A stretch of 64,000 nt of DNA from Adiantum capillus-veneris (GCA_014529385.2 CM043942.1:33107969-33171968); one strand, 5' to 3'. Numbered from the stretch's first letter, positions 1 to 11,179 are shown. The notes: generated by a model not told the origin, from the sequence alone. Made by a program: numbers and translations.

Positions 1-179
1 GCCGGGCATCGATAAGAAATCCCCAAATTACAACGTTATTCAAGAGGTATCTCTGGTCAAAATTTGAAAAACAACTTCATGAGGATAGCATGAGCAAATT
101 TACATGGAGAGTGTATCTATAGATAAGGAGGACAAGTAACAAACAAAAGGGCTACGTATCGGTGTAGGAAAGAAGAGTC

Positions 180-425
180 GAACTAGAAACCAAGAAAGGT
201 AAAGTTTGTGCTCATGGAAGGGGTCAAGAAGAGCAAGGGAAGTGTATTGAGGCCATAAATCTTTGGCTTTCGCATGTATGCTCAGAATCTTGACAGAGTT
301 TAGAGCAATTAATGCCTATTAGAGTGAAGTTTCTTTTGTATCTAGATTTAAGCTCATTAAACATAACAACTTTAGGTTCCAAGGTGTCTTTTATACCAAA
401 TTATCTTGTGTCGTGTCATTTCTCT
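180..425. repeat. LTR-like direct repeat, left copy
   Basis: This stretch matches, in the same orientation, the sequence at about 4488-4616 that continues at 9850-9965 once element F is removed. Shared landmarks are GTGCTCATGGAAGGGGTC, TTGACAGAGTTTAGAGCA and AGTGAAGTTTCTTTTGTAT. The match fades near 425 and I cannot extend it reliably left of 180, so the ends of the repeat are unknown. It is probably part of an old LTR whose partner lies right of the minus-strand remnant at 1133-3930. Bases 1-179 and 426-653 hold nothing else I recognise. Confidence 0.55.
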
Positions 426-649
426 GTTGTTCAAAATTGAATTCCATTATTATGGAGTGTAAACAGTTGAAATTGATTTTTTGCATGTGTAAGAGTGCTC
501 ACAAGTGTGACAAAATAGAAGGACACTAGTCACGTTCGTGGTTTATCTTCTTTCCCAACATATATCACAACATTTGAGAAGACAAGTCGCATGTATGAGT
601 GAGAGGATAATGAGAGAGATAATTATAAATTATGAATGTTTGAGAGAGT

Positions 650-653
<4 letters not shown>

Positions 654-725
<72 letters not shown>
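654..725. repeat. (GA)n microsatellite 1
   Basis: A nearly pure GA dinucleotide run of about 70 bp. The long Ser-Leu or Arg-Glu reading frames across it are artefacts of the repeat. Confidence 0.97.
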
Positions 726-728
<3 letters not shown>

Positions 729-829
729 AGATGATGATGGAGAAGAAGAAGCTTGGGTGGTATAGTGATAGAACCATTTATCACTTTTTGACACACATGC
801 AACCATCATCAAAGCACACACATATATAA

Positions 830-835
<6 letters not shown>

Positions 836-907
<72 letters not shown>
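836..907. repeat. (GA)n microsatellite 2
   Basis: A second GA run of about 70 bp, in the same phase, 110 bp from the first. The spacer is purine-rich at its left end and contains CATATATAAG just before the run. The following 908-1132 holds no feature I can support. Confidence 0.97.
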
Positions 908-908
<1 letters not shown>

Positions 909-1132
909 GAGAAGGGAGAAAGAATCTTCTTGAAATCTGCTCATAAAATTCCAAAAAAGTACTGCCCAAAAAATGCTTGCCAAAAAATTACGTCCCTTTG
1001 TCTCTACATGTGCTTTAACTGCTTGGTACCCAAACCATCCTCAATATGCATAAGTGCCTTGTATATGCCCAGATCTTCATACATGTCCATTGAGTGTACT
1101 TTAATAATGTCAGTTCCACATTGTAGCCTGTA

Positions 1133-2014
1133 TTACCTTATCTCCTCAAGCTCTAAAATAGTGTCAACATAAGAAACCTCTTCAAAGATCCCTGAAATTG
1201 TATCAACTGGTTCAAGCACATCACATCCTTGCAATTCACTTTGGACACCTAAAACATATTGCTTCTCCCATTTTGGTAAAATATTAAATTTTCTGTAAGA
1301 TATTGGACCTTCAGATGTTAACCTCAAAACTCCTAAAGAGAAAGTTTCTGTTTGCGAGAACTTCTCCTCACTTGTACAACCATAGTCCCGCTTTATAGTG
1401 GCACTCCGAGAAAATCCTGTGCAAACATATGTTCTTTAAACTCCTTGCATATCTTCGGCAATGGATGATCAGGTAAACTCTTTTTATTCTTGGCATGGTC
1501 AACACATACAGTCAAGAAATGAACTGTTTTCTTACCTTCTCGGCTCCGAACCCTAGCATAGACCGAGCCATCATCTAGCACCTTGGTTTCCATTGGCACA
1601 ACCGTAATGTAGGTTTGTCCCAAAATCAGTGGGTAGGAGGAATGCTCCCGCATAAAGAAGTTTTATTCATCACAAACATCCTCAATAGTTACCTTTATAT
1701 TTGCACATGCACCATAAAGATCGCCTAGAAGCATGTTGGCAAGCTCATATCTGCCAACCATGGTCCACATCTATAGGCCACTTCCCCCTATAGTGCAAGC
1801 TCTTTGCCATAAGGTTAATTTTTGAACCATGGTCTATAAGATCTAAGACCAGCTCCTCAATGTTGCCATGATTTACCATAGTTTCGGTCGTCACTCTAGC
1901 CCAATGAGTCCTTAAAAAATGACTTTTGGGTATAATTTCACTATCTCCATCATCATTAAAATGCGCATTTCTTACCTCAGGTACAATTGGGTTTGAAACC
2001 ACCAGAGGCCTCAA
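1133..2014 (-). pseudogene. Degenerate retropepsin-like region of an old Ty3-type element
   Basis: Three minus-strand pieces (1745-2014, 1393-1653, 1133-1327) read in order like a retroviral-type aspartic protease region. The first carries DLIDHGSKINLMAKSL, which has the shape of a retropepsin active-site loop followed by an N-L/I-M strand, but with D-H-G-S in place of D-S/T-G. The second has ILGQTYITVV, resembling the LLG motif at the end of the protease fold. Stops and frameshifts separate the pieces, so it is not functional. It follows the gag remnant at 2780-3900 in the expected order. No RT, RNase H or integrase follows before the repeat at 180-425, so the parent may have been non-autonomous or deleted. 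The family assignment is an inference. Confidence 0.5.
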
Positions 2015-2779
2015 CTCAAGATCTTCAAACTCTTCAAATTATTCTTCATAATTGACCAAAATTTCTTCAATGTGTCAAATCATTTTGCTCTTAACTGATT
2101 CTGGCTCCTGCTCATTTGGCATATGTAGTTTCCTCTTGATAATATCCTCATTGAACGCGAGCTTCTTAGTTCCCAGAATGTCCCCCAATGTGAGCTCCAC
2201 TTTATTATTCAGGATTCTCTCTTCAAAAAAATTCTTTAGCTATAGTGAATTTAATATCAGATTTAAGCCTATATGAAGGTCCCTTTGGCTTACCTTGCTT
2301 TTTGTCCTTGGGTGCCTCCTCCATAACCACTTTAGGAGAGGGCTTAGGAGTAGACCTTTCCTATTTCTTGTTGTCGGGACCTGTTGCTATTTTGATGTTC
2401 TTGCAACTTCTTCATCCCTTTTTCGCTTCTTTTCCAGCATACCTTCATTAGCTTGAGACTTAGAAATAAATGCATATATAAAGAGAGAATCCATTTTATC
2501 AGTCCACCATGTGGTTTCTCAAGTAGAATTGCCTACTTGTTGTAGTTTCCATAAGTTACCTTACCTGCTTCTACTGTCTTCAAATCATAAGGCCATGATT
2601 GGCCCTTTGCACTTGAACCATCATCATCTCCCCTTCCATAAACCTGCAGTCCATATGTGGCTCCTTTCACAAGAGGAGCATTATGTTGCATTTCTTCCAC
2701 TAGCTTTTTCATTCCACCTCTACCAAAGTTAAGCAAACCGTCTCACCTGCTACCCTAAGGTGAGTCTTCCTACTTTCCA

Positions 2780-3900
2780 GAAACCCACATTTCTTTAAAA
2801 GGCTTCATCAAAGTCATCACAATCCTTAACATATCTATGGTCTTCACCATTGCACCACATGCATCAATTTTTCCAACCTTTGCGTGATGGTTGCTGCTTA
2901 GGCTCAAAAGTAGACCCCTTTGTAGATAACCCTTCAAGTTTTACAGCTTTAAGATTTTAGTTTAACTCTTGAATACCTTTCACCAGCTCGATGGTCTTCA
3001 CCATCGCACCACATGCATCAATTTTCCCAACCTTTGCGTGATGGTTGCTGCTTAGGCTCAGAAGTAGACCCCTTTGTAGCTAACCCTTCAAGTTTTACAG
3101 CTTTAAGATTTTAGTTTAACTCTTGAATACCTTTCACCAGTTCATGGAGAACTGGCTCCTCCAATTTGGGTAGTGTTGAGGATAATTTTTTCTTAATGTC
3201 CTCTTCAACAACATCCATCACATCGGCCACAATCAGCTTATCAACTCTCATCTGCCGTTTCAAGATCATATTCATTGCTTCAGTGATTATATTCCATTTA
3301 TTTGTTAATGACCATTCATCTGATGAATTCTCTAGCAGTTGTACCAAACTCTTTTGAATTGTGGATCAACATCCTAAATAAACAATTCAACCTTTTGATC
3401 CTTCGTCAAAGGTCACTCTGCTGAGGATAACTGGTCAAATTTCTTCTCAAACTCCCGCAAAAATTCTTGTACAGATAATTTTTTATTTTTCTTCTATACT
3501 CACTTCATAAAGATTTGTCTATCACCCTTTGTGAATCCTCAAGAAATATTGCCCTCTTGCAACACCTTCTTGAATTCTTGCCAATTTGGTCCTTGAGCAG
3601 CCTGAATCTCTTTAATACAGTCTCTAAGTTCTAGCATTGCAATTATATAAAATCCTTCCACTGCATTCGGATCATCAATTCCATTGTCTTCCATTGCTTG
3701 ATAGTAGGTATTGCAAAATTTAGAAATACCTTGGCCTTCAAACCATTGCAATTTATTTGTAACGGTATGTCGAGCTTTACAAATCCACTCTTGTAGATTA
3801 TACTGATGTTGGGTAGCTTGTTGTTGTTACATATATGCTGCAAATTGTTGCATGGCTGCCTCTTGTAGTGTAGACATCTTTCTCCACAAAATTTTCCCAC
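2780..3900 (-). pseudogene. Degenerate Gag with CCHC-like knuckle
   Basis: The minus strand starts just downstream of an LTR-leader boundary (3934) with a Met-containing frame (MSTLQEAAMQQF...) matching the frame at 10085-10170 on the plus strand. It continues as a Gag-like core at 3539-3751 (WFEGQGISKFCNTYYQAM; ELRDCIKEIQ) and, after stops, a coiled or charged region at 3111-3347. Near 2800-2880 a knuckle-like motif CMWCNGEDHRYVKDC can be read, a CX2CX4HX5C variant. The upstream half of that knuckle region is duplicated (2837-3144). From 2015 to 2780 only low-quality frame fragments with poly-Lys/Glu character are seen. Several in-frame stops make this a pseudogene. Confidence 0.5.
2837..3144. 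repeat. 154-bp tandem duplication inside the gag remnant
   Basis: Two adjacent near-identical copies, 2837-2990 and 2991-3144, both beginning ATGGTCTTCACCAT. They differ at a handful of positions, so the duplication postdates most of the decay around it. Confidence 0.9.
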
Positions 3901-3943
3901 CCCGGCTCGATCTCGCATGGGGTTCACCAAGAATGTCGAGGGA
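3899..3943 (-). other. LTR end and leader (primer-site candidate), minus strand
   Basis: On the minus strand the sequence reads CCCTCGACA, then TTC, then TTGGTGAACCCC and a GAGCCGGGGTGGG tract, then the gag remnant. The same boundary occurs on the plus strand at 10027-10070. A CA-ending LTR followed by a TGG-starting tract fits an LTR/primer-site junction. I could not match the tract confidently to a specific tRNA. Confidence 0.45.
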
Positions 3944-4616
3944 TACGTGTTTGAATGGTGAGTGGGGAAGGCATGGGGCCTCTGATTGTGAGAGGTGTGA
4001 TAGAGAGAGAACATTAGACATAATTAATGTAGACAAAGCTTAAACACTTGCATCTGATAGCTTGAACAAGATTTTGAAGCTTGAATACCCAAAGCGAACT
4101 ATTAATAACACCGCTACTTAAATTAAATGTTAACGGAGGAGTTTAAGCTCCTTACATCGCTCTGACTTGACTTAATTCAGGTGATAATAGAGAAAATTAA
4201 ACTTCAATTATCTCGATGATGATAATGTTTAGGTCAATGATAATAATATTGAGGATGATGATGTTTTTCCCCTCGCCTTAATTGGCCTTAAGGACTCTAC
4301 AAATTTCATTCTGGCCCTCTGTGTTGTTCGATTCTCATATCAAGAAGTCTTCAAACTTCCTCTGTTTTCTTTCCACCACCTTCAGGAATTCCCTAAAACT
4401 TTTCAAATTGCCTTCCTTGACCAGCCAAGCTCGCCTTGATGCTTTTCCTCTCCTTTGTTCCTCCTTTGTTGTAGAGAAGAGCCAAAATAGAAACAAAGAA
4501 AGGCAAAGTTTGTGCTCATGGAAGGGGTCGAGAAGAGCAAGGGAAGTGTATTGAGGCCATAAAGCTTTAGCTTTTTCACATCTGATCAGAATCTTGACAG
4601 AGTTTAGAGCACTTAA
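3934..4616. repeat. LTR-like segment left of element F
   Basis: Starts TGTCGAGGGA (3934) and, after removal of element F (4617-9849) and one CTTAA copy, continues to TCCCTCGACA ending at 10036. The right part (about 4488 on) matches 180-425. Both ends look like the 3' end of an LTR facing outward, so it may be two LTRs head to head rather than one. No coding capacity was recognised. Confidence 0.4.
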
Positions 4617-4941
4617 TGTTGAGATGTCGAGCTCTACATCTTGAGCTGGCATCCACTATGGGTCTTGGCCGCTTACGACATTTACTCACTGGCGCGTTAG
4701 GTGACCGACATGGAGGATCTCTGCCAGTGATTCTACAGCTGGACTACACTTATAGTGCCAGCCTAGTACGCTTCTAGCGTGTTCACACTTAGTGACCGCA
4801 TGTACATATATATGTGCTACTTTTCAGCTTTAGCACTTAGTCATTTTGTACTCTCTTTTCTGTGAGAAGAAGAAGAAGCTTTCCATCTCTGTGTGCTTTG
4901 TGCTTGTCTTGTGTAGCTCTCTTGCATCCTCTTTCTTTACA
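4617..4941 (+). repeat. 5' LTR of element F
   Basis: Begins TGTTGAGATGTC and ends TTCTTTACA, directly followed by the primer site. It is nearly identical to 9529-9849; differences include CTATGGGTC/CTACGGGTC and an 8-bp ATATATAT/ATAT length change. Confidence 0.95.
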
Positions 4942-4957
4942 TGGTATCAGAGCCTGG
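4942..4957 (+). other. Primer binding site, initiator tRNA-Met type
   Basis: TGGTATCAGAGCCTGG directly abuts the LTR end. This is the standard plant copia primer site complementary to initiator tRNA-Met. Confidence 0.95.
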
Positions 4958-5212
4958 TGTAGGCAAGAGAGGCTAAGAGAGCAAGAGCATCACAATCCCT
5001 TCATTCGCAATCCACGACCAGATGCGAACAAGTTTCTGAACAGGTCTCCAAAGTGTAGTACACAGAGATTTACTGTACAAGTACAGTGGTTGTATGTACG
5101 CTTGATTGTGGACACTCATTGAGTGTAGAAAGCGTTACAGGTACCACGATAGCAGGTTCAGCAGATTTGCAGGTTTTTGCAGATTGTAGCTATTTTGTCT
5201 TAGTGCTTCAAG

Positions 5213-6181
5213 ATGTCTGACGGTTTCAGTCAGATTGTTACTGAGAAGCTTGAGAAAAATAACTACCCTGCATGGAAGTTCAGAATAACAAATTTCCTAA
5301 AAGGAAAAGGTTATTGGGACTATGTAGAAGGAGACAATGAAAAAGAACTAGAGATTCCCGACGCAAATGCTACAGCAAAAAAAAGGAAATCTTTGAGGGA
5401 CTGACAACAAGGCCAGAGCAAAGTGATGTATTGGCTTTCTACGAGCATCATAGATGGCATGATGGGCTATCTATAGGATGCTGAAACCCCCGCCATTGCA
5501 TGGAAAAACTTAGGTAGAGTGTTCGAGGTGAACACCAAGGCCAGGAAGCTTCAACTAAAGTCGGAGCTAAATCAGGTTAAGAGGAACAACCTCTCCATCA
5601 ATGATTATGCCTTGAAGATCAAGAGTATCATTGAAGCTCTTGGATCTATTAAAGACTCAGTGGAAGACGATGACATTGTCCGTGCATGCTTGGATGGTCT
5701 AGGAGATGAGTATGTACATTTCAGGTCTTCCATGAATACAAGAGACGACATCCCCGTGTTCCAAGATTTGATTTCTATGCTTATTCTTGAGGAGAAGAAC
5801 CTTGACACATCTTCTTCTCATGGCAGAAATAATTCTGAAGAGGCCTTCTATTCTAACTCCAACAAAGGTAGAGGTAGAGGTCGTGGTCGAGGCCCAAGGG
5901 GTTGCAAGGGCCAATTTCAAGAAGGTCAATCAAATCAAAACAATACAGGTGGCAGGGGAAACCAGTATCAAGGTAGGGGGAGTCAAAGAGGTCGTGGTGC
6001 AGGATCAAGCAGACAGCAACATACTCCAGATAGCAGAGAATGTTGGACTTGTGGTGAAAGAGGTCACATGTCACGTGACTGTCCAAAGGGAAAAGTAAGT
6101 GGAAAGAGAGAACATGGCAACTATGCATCTACTAGTAGAGATGCAGATGACAGCAAAAACGAGCGCATGTTTGTTATGTAG
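5213..6181 (+). pseudogene. copia Gag of element F
   Basis: The start ATG opens a Gag N-terminus (NYPAWKFRITNFLKGKGYWDYV) typical of the copia capsid region. A capsid-like helical part (ELNQVKRNNLSINDYALKIK) follows, then a Gly/Arg-rich segment and a CCHC knuckle CWTCGERGHMSRDC (CX2CX4HX4C), which binds genomic RNA in this family. In-frame stops lie at 5402-5404 and 5474-5476, and a stop at 6179-6181 ends the Gag stretch. The next domain continues in the same frame, so the ancestral protein was probably one polyprotein. At 5474 the flanks (MGYL-stop-DAETP) suggest a former Gln codon. Confidence 0.9.
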
Positions 6182-6187
6182 CATGTA

Positions 6188-7890
6188 ATGAATACAATGA
6201 CTGCAGAGAATTCCACCCAAGATGATGTTTGGTATGTGGATTCAGGTGCCTCTAATCACATGATGTCTCGTGGAGAGTGGTTTAGAGATATGCGCAAACC
6301 AGATGTGTCAGGCTATGTGCAGACAGGAGATGACATATCTCACCCCATTGCTCATGTAGGGGACATAAATACGAAGAGTGAGAAATCAAAGTACTTAGCA
6401 GATGTACTTCATGTCCCAAACATTACAAAGAATCTTGTTTCTGTTGGACAAATGGTTGAGCAGGGTTTGCAGGTTCGCTTCAATCCAAATGGCTGTTATG
6501 TAGAAGATTTCCAGAATGGTTGTAAGCTGATCACAGAGGGCAAATGTGTGGGCATAATGTTTCCGCTGAATGTAGACATGCCTGAGGTAAAAGCTGCATT
6601 ATTTGCACAGGGCACAGGTGTTGTGGCTGATGTTGACATTTGGCACAAACGCATTGGCCATGTCAATGAGCAGAGATTGCGCAGCATGCAATCAAAATAG
6701 ATTGTAAAAGGTTTGCCCAAATTCAAGGTGGATGGTATGCATAAAGTGTGTGCAGCATGCCAGTTTGGAAAACAGTCAAAGGGCTCATTTTCACATGAGC
6801 GCAATGTATGTAAAAAGCCACTTGAGGTGGTGCACACAGATGTTTGGGGTCCAACCGATACTGCAAGTATACATGGTTGCTGGTATTATGTCTCTTTCAT
6901 TGATGACCATACAAGGAAAGTATGGGTCTACTTCATGTGTAACAAAATTGAAGTGTTTGGTCACTTTCAGGACTTCAAAGTCATGATTGAGAAGGAGACA
7001 GATATGAAAATCAAGACATTGAGGTCAGATGGAGGGGGAGAGTACTTCTCCAATGATTTTTCAGATTTTCTGTGAATTCATGGTATACGCAGGCAGTTTA
7101 CATGCAGATATACTCCACAGCAGAATGGGGTCGCAGAAAGGAAAAATAGGCACATTGCAGAGGTTGCACGTGCATTGATGAATGAGAAGAACATGCCTCA
7201 TCATTTCTGGGATGAAGCTGTAAATACAGCTGTGTACATTATGAACAGTACACCTACAGCTACGGTGCATGATGTAACACCTGAGGAAAAGTTTACAGGT
7301 ACAAAGCCTGATTTGGCACACTTGAAAGTGTTTGGCTGCATAGCTTACATGCATGTACCAGATGAATTGCGTAGGAAATTGGATCCTAAAGCAGAGAAAT
7401 GTATTCTTGTGGGATATTCCCTTGAACAAAAGGGGTATAGGTGCTACAATCCTACTACACGAGAATTACGAGTGAGCAGAGATGTAGTCTTTGATGAGAT
7501 GAGCAGCTGGTACAGTAATGCACATGGCACTATTGGGACTGATGTAAAAGATGATGTGGTTGTACAAAATGTGAGGCCACAGTCACAGGTTTTGAGTGGA
7601 CCACAAGAGTCCTCTTCTCGTGGCTCTGTTGAGAAACCATGGAATGGTAGACTACGTACGCAGGTTACTCCACCAACAGGTACAGGGAATGTATCACGAA
7701 AAGGAAAGGAAAAGGTTGATGAACCTCCCTTTATGGCTGATGCATCATCAGGTTTTTCACATGTAGACATGGATTCAGATGGTTCTGAACAAAGTCTTGA
7801 TGAGGAATTTGGAATTCCGGCTGTCAGGACACCTGGTGTAAGGAAAGTACAAGAAGATGCTAGAGGGCAAAGGAGTGACCCAGGACCGTG
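6188..7890 (+). pseudogene. Protease and integrase of element F
   Basis: In the Gag frame. The protease has the copia active-site stretch VWYVDSGASNHM. It is followed by a gag-pre-integrase zinc region (IWHKRIGHVNEQRL ... CAACQFGKQSKGSF). The integrase core shows HTDVWGP, RSDGGGEY and NGVAERKNR, i.e. all three acidic catalytic residues (D, D, E). In-frame stops at 6698-6700 and 7073-7075 break it. A Ser/Asp-rich linker with [17 protein letters not shown] leads to the RT. Known roles are polyprotein cleavage and insertion of cDNA with 5-bp duplication, consistent with the CTTAA flanks. Confidence 0.9.
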
Positions 7891-9556
7891 CAGATCTAGT
7901 AGAGTCAAAAATCCAGTTCAGAAATTGACTTATGATGGGTATCTAGCGCATCACCAAGCCTACATGGCTAAGGTGATACAGGATGTGGAGCCCACATGTT
8001 TTGAGGATGCAGTCGGAAATGTGCATTGGGATGATGCAATGAATGAAGAGATGGCTGCATTGGAAGAAAACGACACATGGGAGTTGGTGCCATTGCCAAG
8101 TGGCAAGAAAGCTATTGGCTGTAAATGGGTGTATAAAACCAAGCATAAGGCTGATGGTAACATTGAGCGTCACAAGGCAAGGCTGGTCGCAAAGGGTTAT
8201 GCACAGACGTATGGCATAGACTATGAGGAGACCTTTGCTCCAGTGGCAAAGATGACGATTGTGAGAGCTGTCATAGCAGTGGCTGCATCTAGAGGATGGA
8301 TTATGCATCAAATGGATGTAAAGAATGCCTTCTTGAATGGTGAGTTGCAAGAGGAAGTGTATATGGATCAGCCACCTGGTTATGTCGATCTAGGTTACCC
8401 AGATTATGTATGCAGACTTCTCAAAGCTTTGTATGGTTTGAGGTAGGGCTCTAGAGCATGGTATGACAGGATTGCCAAGTATCTTGTCAGTATTGGTTTT
8501 AGGAGAGCTCATGCTGATCATTCACTCTATGTACGTGAGAGTGATGTGGGTATTGTGGTCATTACCATATATGAAGATGACCTTATTATTGTGGGTGACA
8601 ATGCTATGGAGATTGACCATGTGAAGGGTCTTCTCAAATAGGAGTTTGAAATGAAAGATTTGGGCGAGTTGCGCTACTTTCTTGGCATTGAGGTGATCAG
8701 GACTCCAGAGGGTGTATGGTTGTCACAGAGACATTATGCTTTGGACATGTTGTCAAAGTATGGTATGACTGATTGTAAGCCAATTTCTATTCCCTTGGAT
8801 GTGAATGCAAAGCTAAGTGCAGAGAAGCGTGATGTTGTTGAGGATGTCAAGATGTACAGGAAGATTGTGGGTAGTCTAATCTACTTGACTATCACGAGGT
8901 CAGACTTGAGCTACATAGTAGGCTTGGAGAGTCAGTTCATGCAGCTTCCGAGGAAGCCACATTTGGATGGAGTACGACGCACACTTCGGTATGTGCAAGG
9001 GACTCTTGACTACGCATTGTTCTATGCAGCAGATGTGCCATTAGCATTGTATGGGTATATAGATGCAGATTGGGCAGGTAGCATTGTTGATAGGAGATCT
9101 ACGAGTGTCTTCATGTTCTCTTTTGGGAGTGCTGCTGTTACTTGGAGAAGCAAAAAGCAGCCTACGGTTACTTTATCGAGCACAGAGGCCGAGTACAGAG
9201 GTGCAGTAGTTGCAGCGTGCGAGGTAGCTTGGCTACACACATTACTTGAGGACTTGGGAGTGCAGGTGGACCAGTAGATTGTCATCCATTGTGACAACCT
9301 CAGCAGCATGCAGTTGGCTAGGAACCCAGTGTTCCATGCCAGGACCAAGCACATAGAGGTCCATTACCACTACGTTCGAGAGCGAGTGTTGGCGGGCGAC
9401 ATCGACTTGGTCTACGTCAGCACAGAGGAGCAGATAGCGGATATCTTTACCAAGGCCCTCGGAGCTAAGAAGCTTCAACGTTTTCGGACTATGCTTGGAC
9501 TCTGCGACATGCAGAGATCGAGGGGGAGTGCTGAGATGTCGAGCTCTACATCTTGA
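7891..9556 (+). pseudogene. Reverse transcriptase and RNase H of element F
   Basis: RT motifs are clear: [58 protein letters not shown] and LYGLR. The catalytic box reads IYEDDLII where the family norm is YVDD. RNase H follows with YIDADWAGS, SSTEAEYRGA, the HCDN stretch and the terminal EEQIADIFTKALG. In-frame stops lie at 8444-8446, 8640-8642 and 9275-9277; the frame ends at 9554-9556 close to the polypurine tract. No frameshift occurs across the roughly 4.3-kb coding region. Confidence 0.92.
9514..9528 (+). other. Polypurine tract of element F
   Basis: GAGATCGAGGGGGAG directly precedes the 3' LTR, the expected site for plus-strand priming. Confidence 0.9.
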
Positions 9557-9849
9557 GCTGGCATCCACTACGGGTCTTGGCCGCTTATGACATGTACTCA
9601 CTGGCGCGTTAGGTGACCGACACGAAGGATCTCTGCCAGTGATTCTACAGCTGGACTACACTTATAGTGCCAGCCTAGTATGCTTCTAGCGTGTTCACAC
9701 TTAGTGACTGCATGTACATATGTGCTACTTTTCAGCTTTAGCACTTAGTCATTTTGTACACTCTTTTCTGTTAGAAGAAGAAGAAGCTTTCCATCTCTGT
9801 GTGCTTTGTGCTTGTCTTGTGTAGCTCTCTTGCATCCTCTTTCTTTACA
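9529..9849 (+). repeat. 3' LTR of element F
   Basis: Begins TGCTGAGATGTC and ends TTCTTTACA. It is followed by CTTAA (9850-9854), which matches the bases left of the 5' LTR. Confidence 0.95.
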
Positions 9850-10036
9850 CTTAATGCCTATTACAGTGAAGTTTCTTTTGTATCCATATTTTAATTTTTA
9901 AGTATAACAAATTAAGGTTCCAAGTTGTCTTTTGTACCAAATTATCTTGTGTTGTCATTTCTCTCACTGTTTCCCACAACGAGCAGCCCGATGCTGACCT
10001 GGCTCACCTCGTGATGAACATAAAATTCCCTCGACA
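9850..10036. repeat. LTR-like segment right of element F
   Basis: Continues the LTR-like sequence broken by element F, matches about 325-425, and ends TCCCTCGACA at 10036 just before a TTTGGTGAACCC leader. The last part (9965-10036) has no partner at the left copy. Confidence 0.45.
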
Positions 10037-10040
10037 TCTT

Positions 10041-11035
10041 TGGTGAACCCTATGTGAATCGAGCCGGGGTGGGAAATTTTGCGGCAGATAGGATGACGAT
10101 GACATCTAAAGTAGAAGTGATGCAGCAGATGATGCAATTATTTGATGCCTTCTTGCAACAGCAACAACAATAGGTTACTTATGAGCAATTTGGTTTGGGC
10201 CAAGTAGATTTATCATGAGGATTTTCTCTTCCGGGTGAAGCCAAGATGAAGCAAAAAAAAGTGGAAGAAGCATTGGATAAGGTTTATGTTGAAAGAGGTA
10301 CATTCGACGGTTATGATAGTGATGGATATCTTGCTTGCTTACAGGTCAGAAATGGAGCTTATGGGTATTCCAACTAAGCATATGATGAAGGAGTTTGACC
10401 GTTTAGTAGCTCTAAAATTACGTGATCAAATACAAGTGCTTACTAGTATGTATGCAGATAACTGGGTAAAATTAGAAGAAGCAATTGTACAAGTGGATCA
10501 TCGGCCTATAGCCTTGGAAATAGAGTAGATGACTCAAAAGAAGCAGGTTACTTGTAGTAAAGGTGATGGAGATGAATTGCAGACAATGAGCTATGATGAA
10601 TTTTGGGAGGATATTCATGCAAGAAGTAAAGCCAAAGCACATGCAACTTTGCAAGTATCAGATTTAGCCCTAGAGGATCATGCTTCAGGTAACCTAACAT
10701 GGGTAAATAATGAATTTCATCTTAAAACCATTGGTGAAAGCTTTTCAAAGCCTACTTGCCTAGAAGCTACTACCATCATTGATTCTTGCACGGATTTAGA
10801 TGAAGATAGAGATAATGCTGACGTGCCTACCTATGCAAATGTTTGTAAAGAAATCCGAGCTAAGCTTGAAGCTGTTGTAGATCAATGTCTGCTTGAAAAT
10901 GACAAGTTATTGCACAATGCAGATGATCAAGTAATTGCAAAGATGGTTTATGTAAATCTTGGGATTCCATATTCTACAAATCTAGTTATGCCATTGGATA
11001 TTGAATTACGATATACAGGGTCTACAGATACATGA
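10041..11035 (+). pseudogene. Degenerate Gag of an old Ty3-type element, plus strand
   Basis: The leader TGGTGAACCC ... GAGCCGGGGTGGG at 10041-10072 and a Met/Gln-rich start near 10085 mirror the minus-strand remnant at 3840-3930. A Gag-like core follows: RSEMELMGIPTKHMMKEFDRLVALKLRDQIQVL (10286-10528), shaped like the family core at 3539-3751. After one TAG the frame runs on to 11035 with an acidic region I do not recognise (SYDEFWEDIHARSKAKAH). A frameshift near 10320 splits the first part. No protease, RT or integrase motif was found downstream. Confidence 0.45.
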
Positions 11036-11179
11036 GGATTTAGATGGCTTGGATGTGCTAGATCAGATATCTATTGAAGCTGCAGATGTACATGGTTTTT
11101 TTGTGCGAGAGGAGATATCTGATGAAGTTGAAGATTTGCATGGATTATATGTACCAGATGAAGCTCCATAGGCGGAGGG

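Larger units (their letters stand above)
4617..9849 (+). mobile_element. Element F: complete Ty1/copia retrotransposon
   Basis: A structurally complete copia element. It has 325-bp and 321-bp LTRs beginning TG(T/C)TGAGATGTC and ending TTCTTTACA. An initiator-Met primer site directly follows the 5' LTR, the domain order is gag-protease-integrase-RT-RNase H, and a polypurine tract touches the 3' LTR. The 5-bp target duplication CTTAA is present at 4612-4616 and 9850-9854. The polyprotein frame is continuous in phase but carries several nonsense codons, so the copy cannot make its proteins as it stands. It inserted into older LTR-like DNA. Confidence 0.96.

Noticed and set aside
565-983. Long Ser-Leu and Arg-Glu repeat proteins over the GA runs
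   Set aside because: Any frame through a GA/CT dinucleotide repeat is open; no flanking coding signal or start context.
4862-5122. Frame starting in the 5' LTR of element F
   Set aside because: It crosses the LTR end and primer site and has no domain; the Gag start at 5213 explains the coding region.
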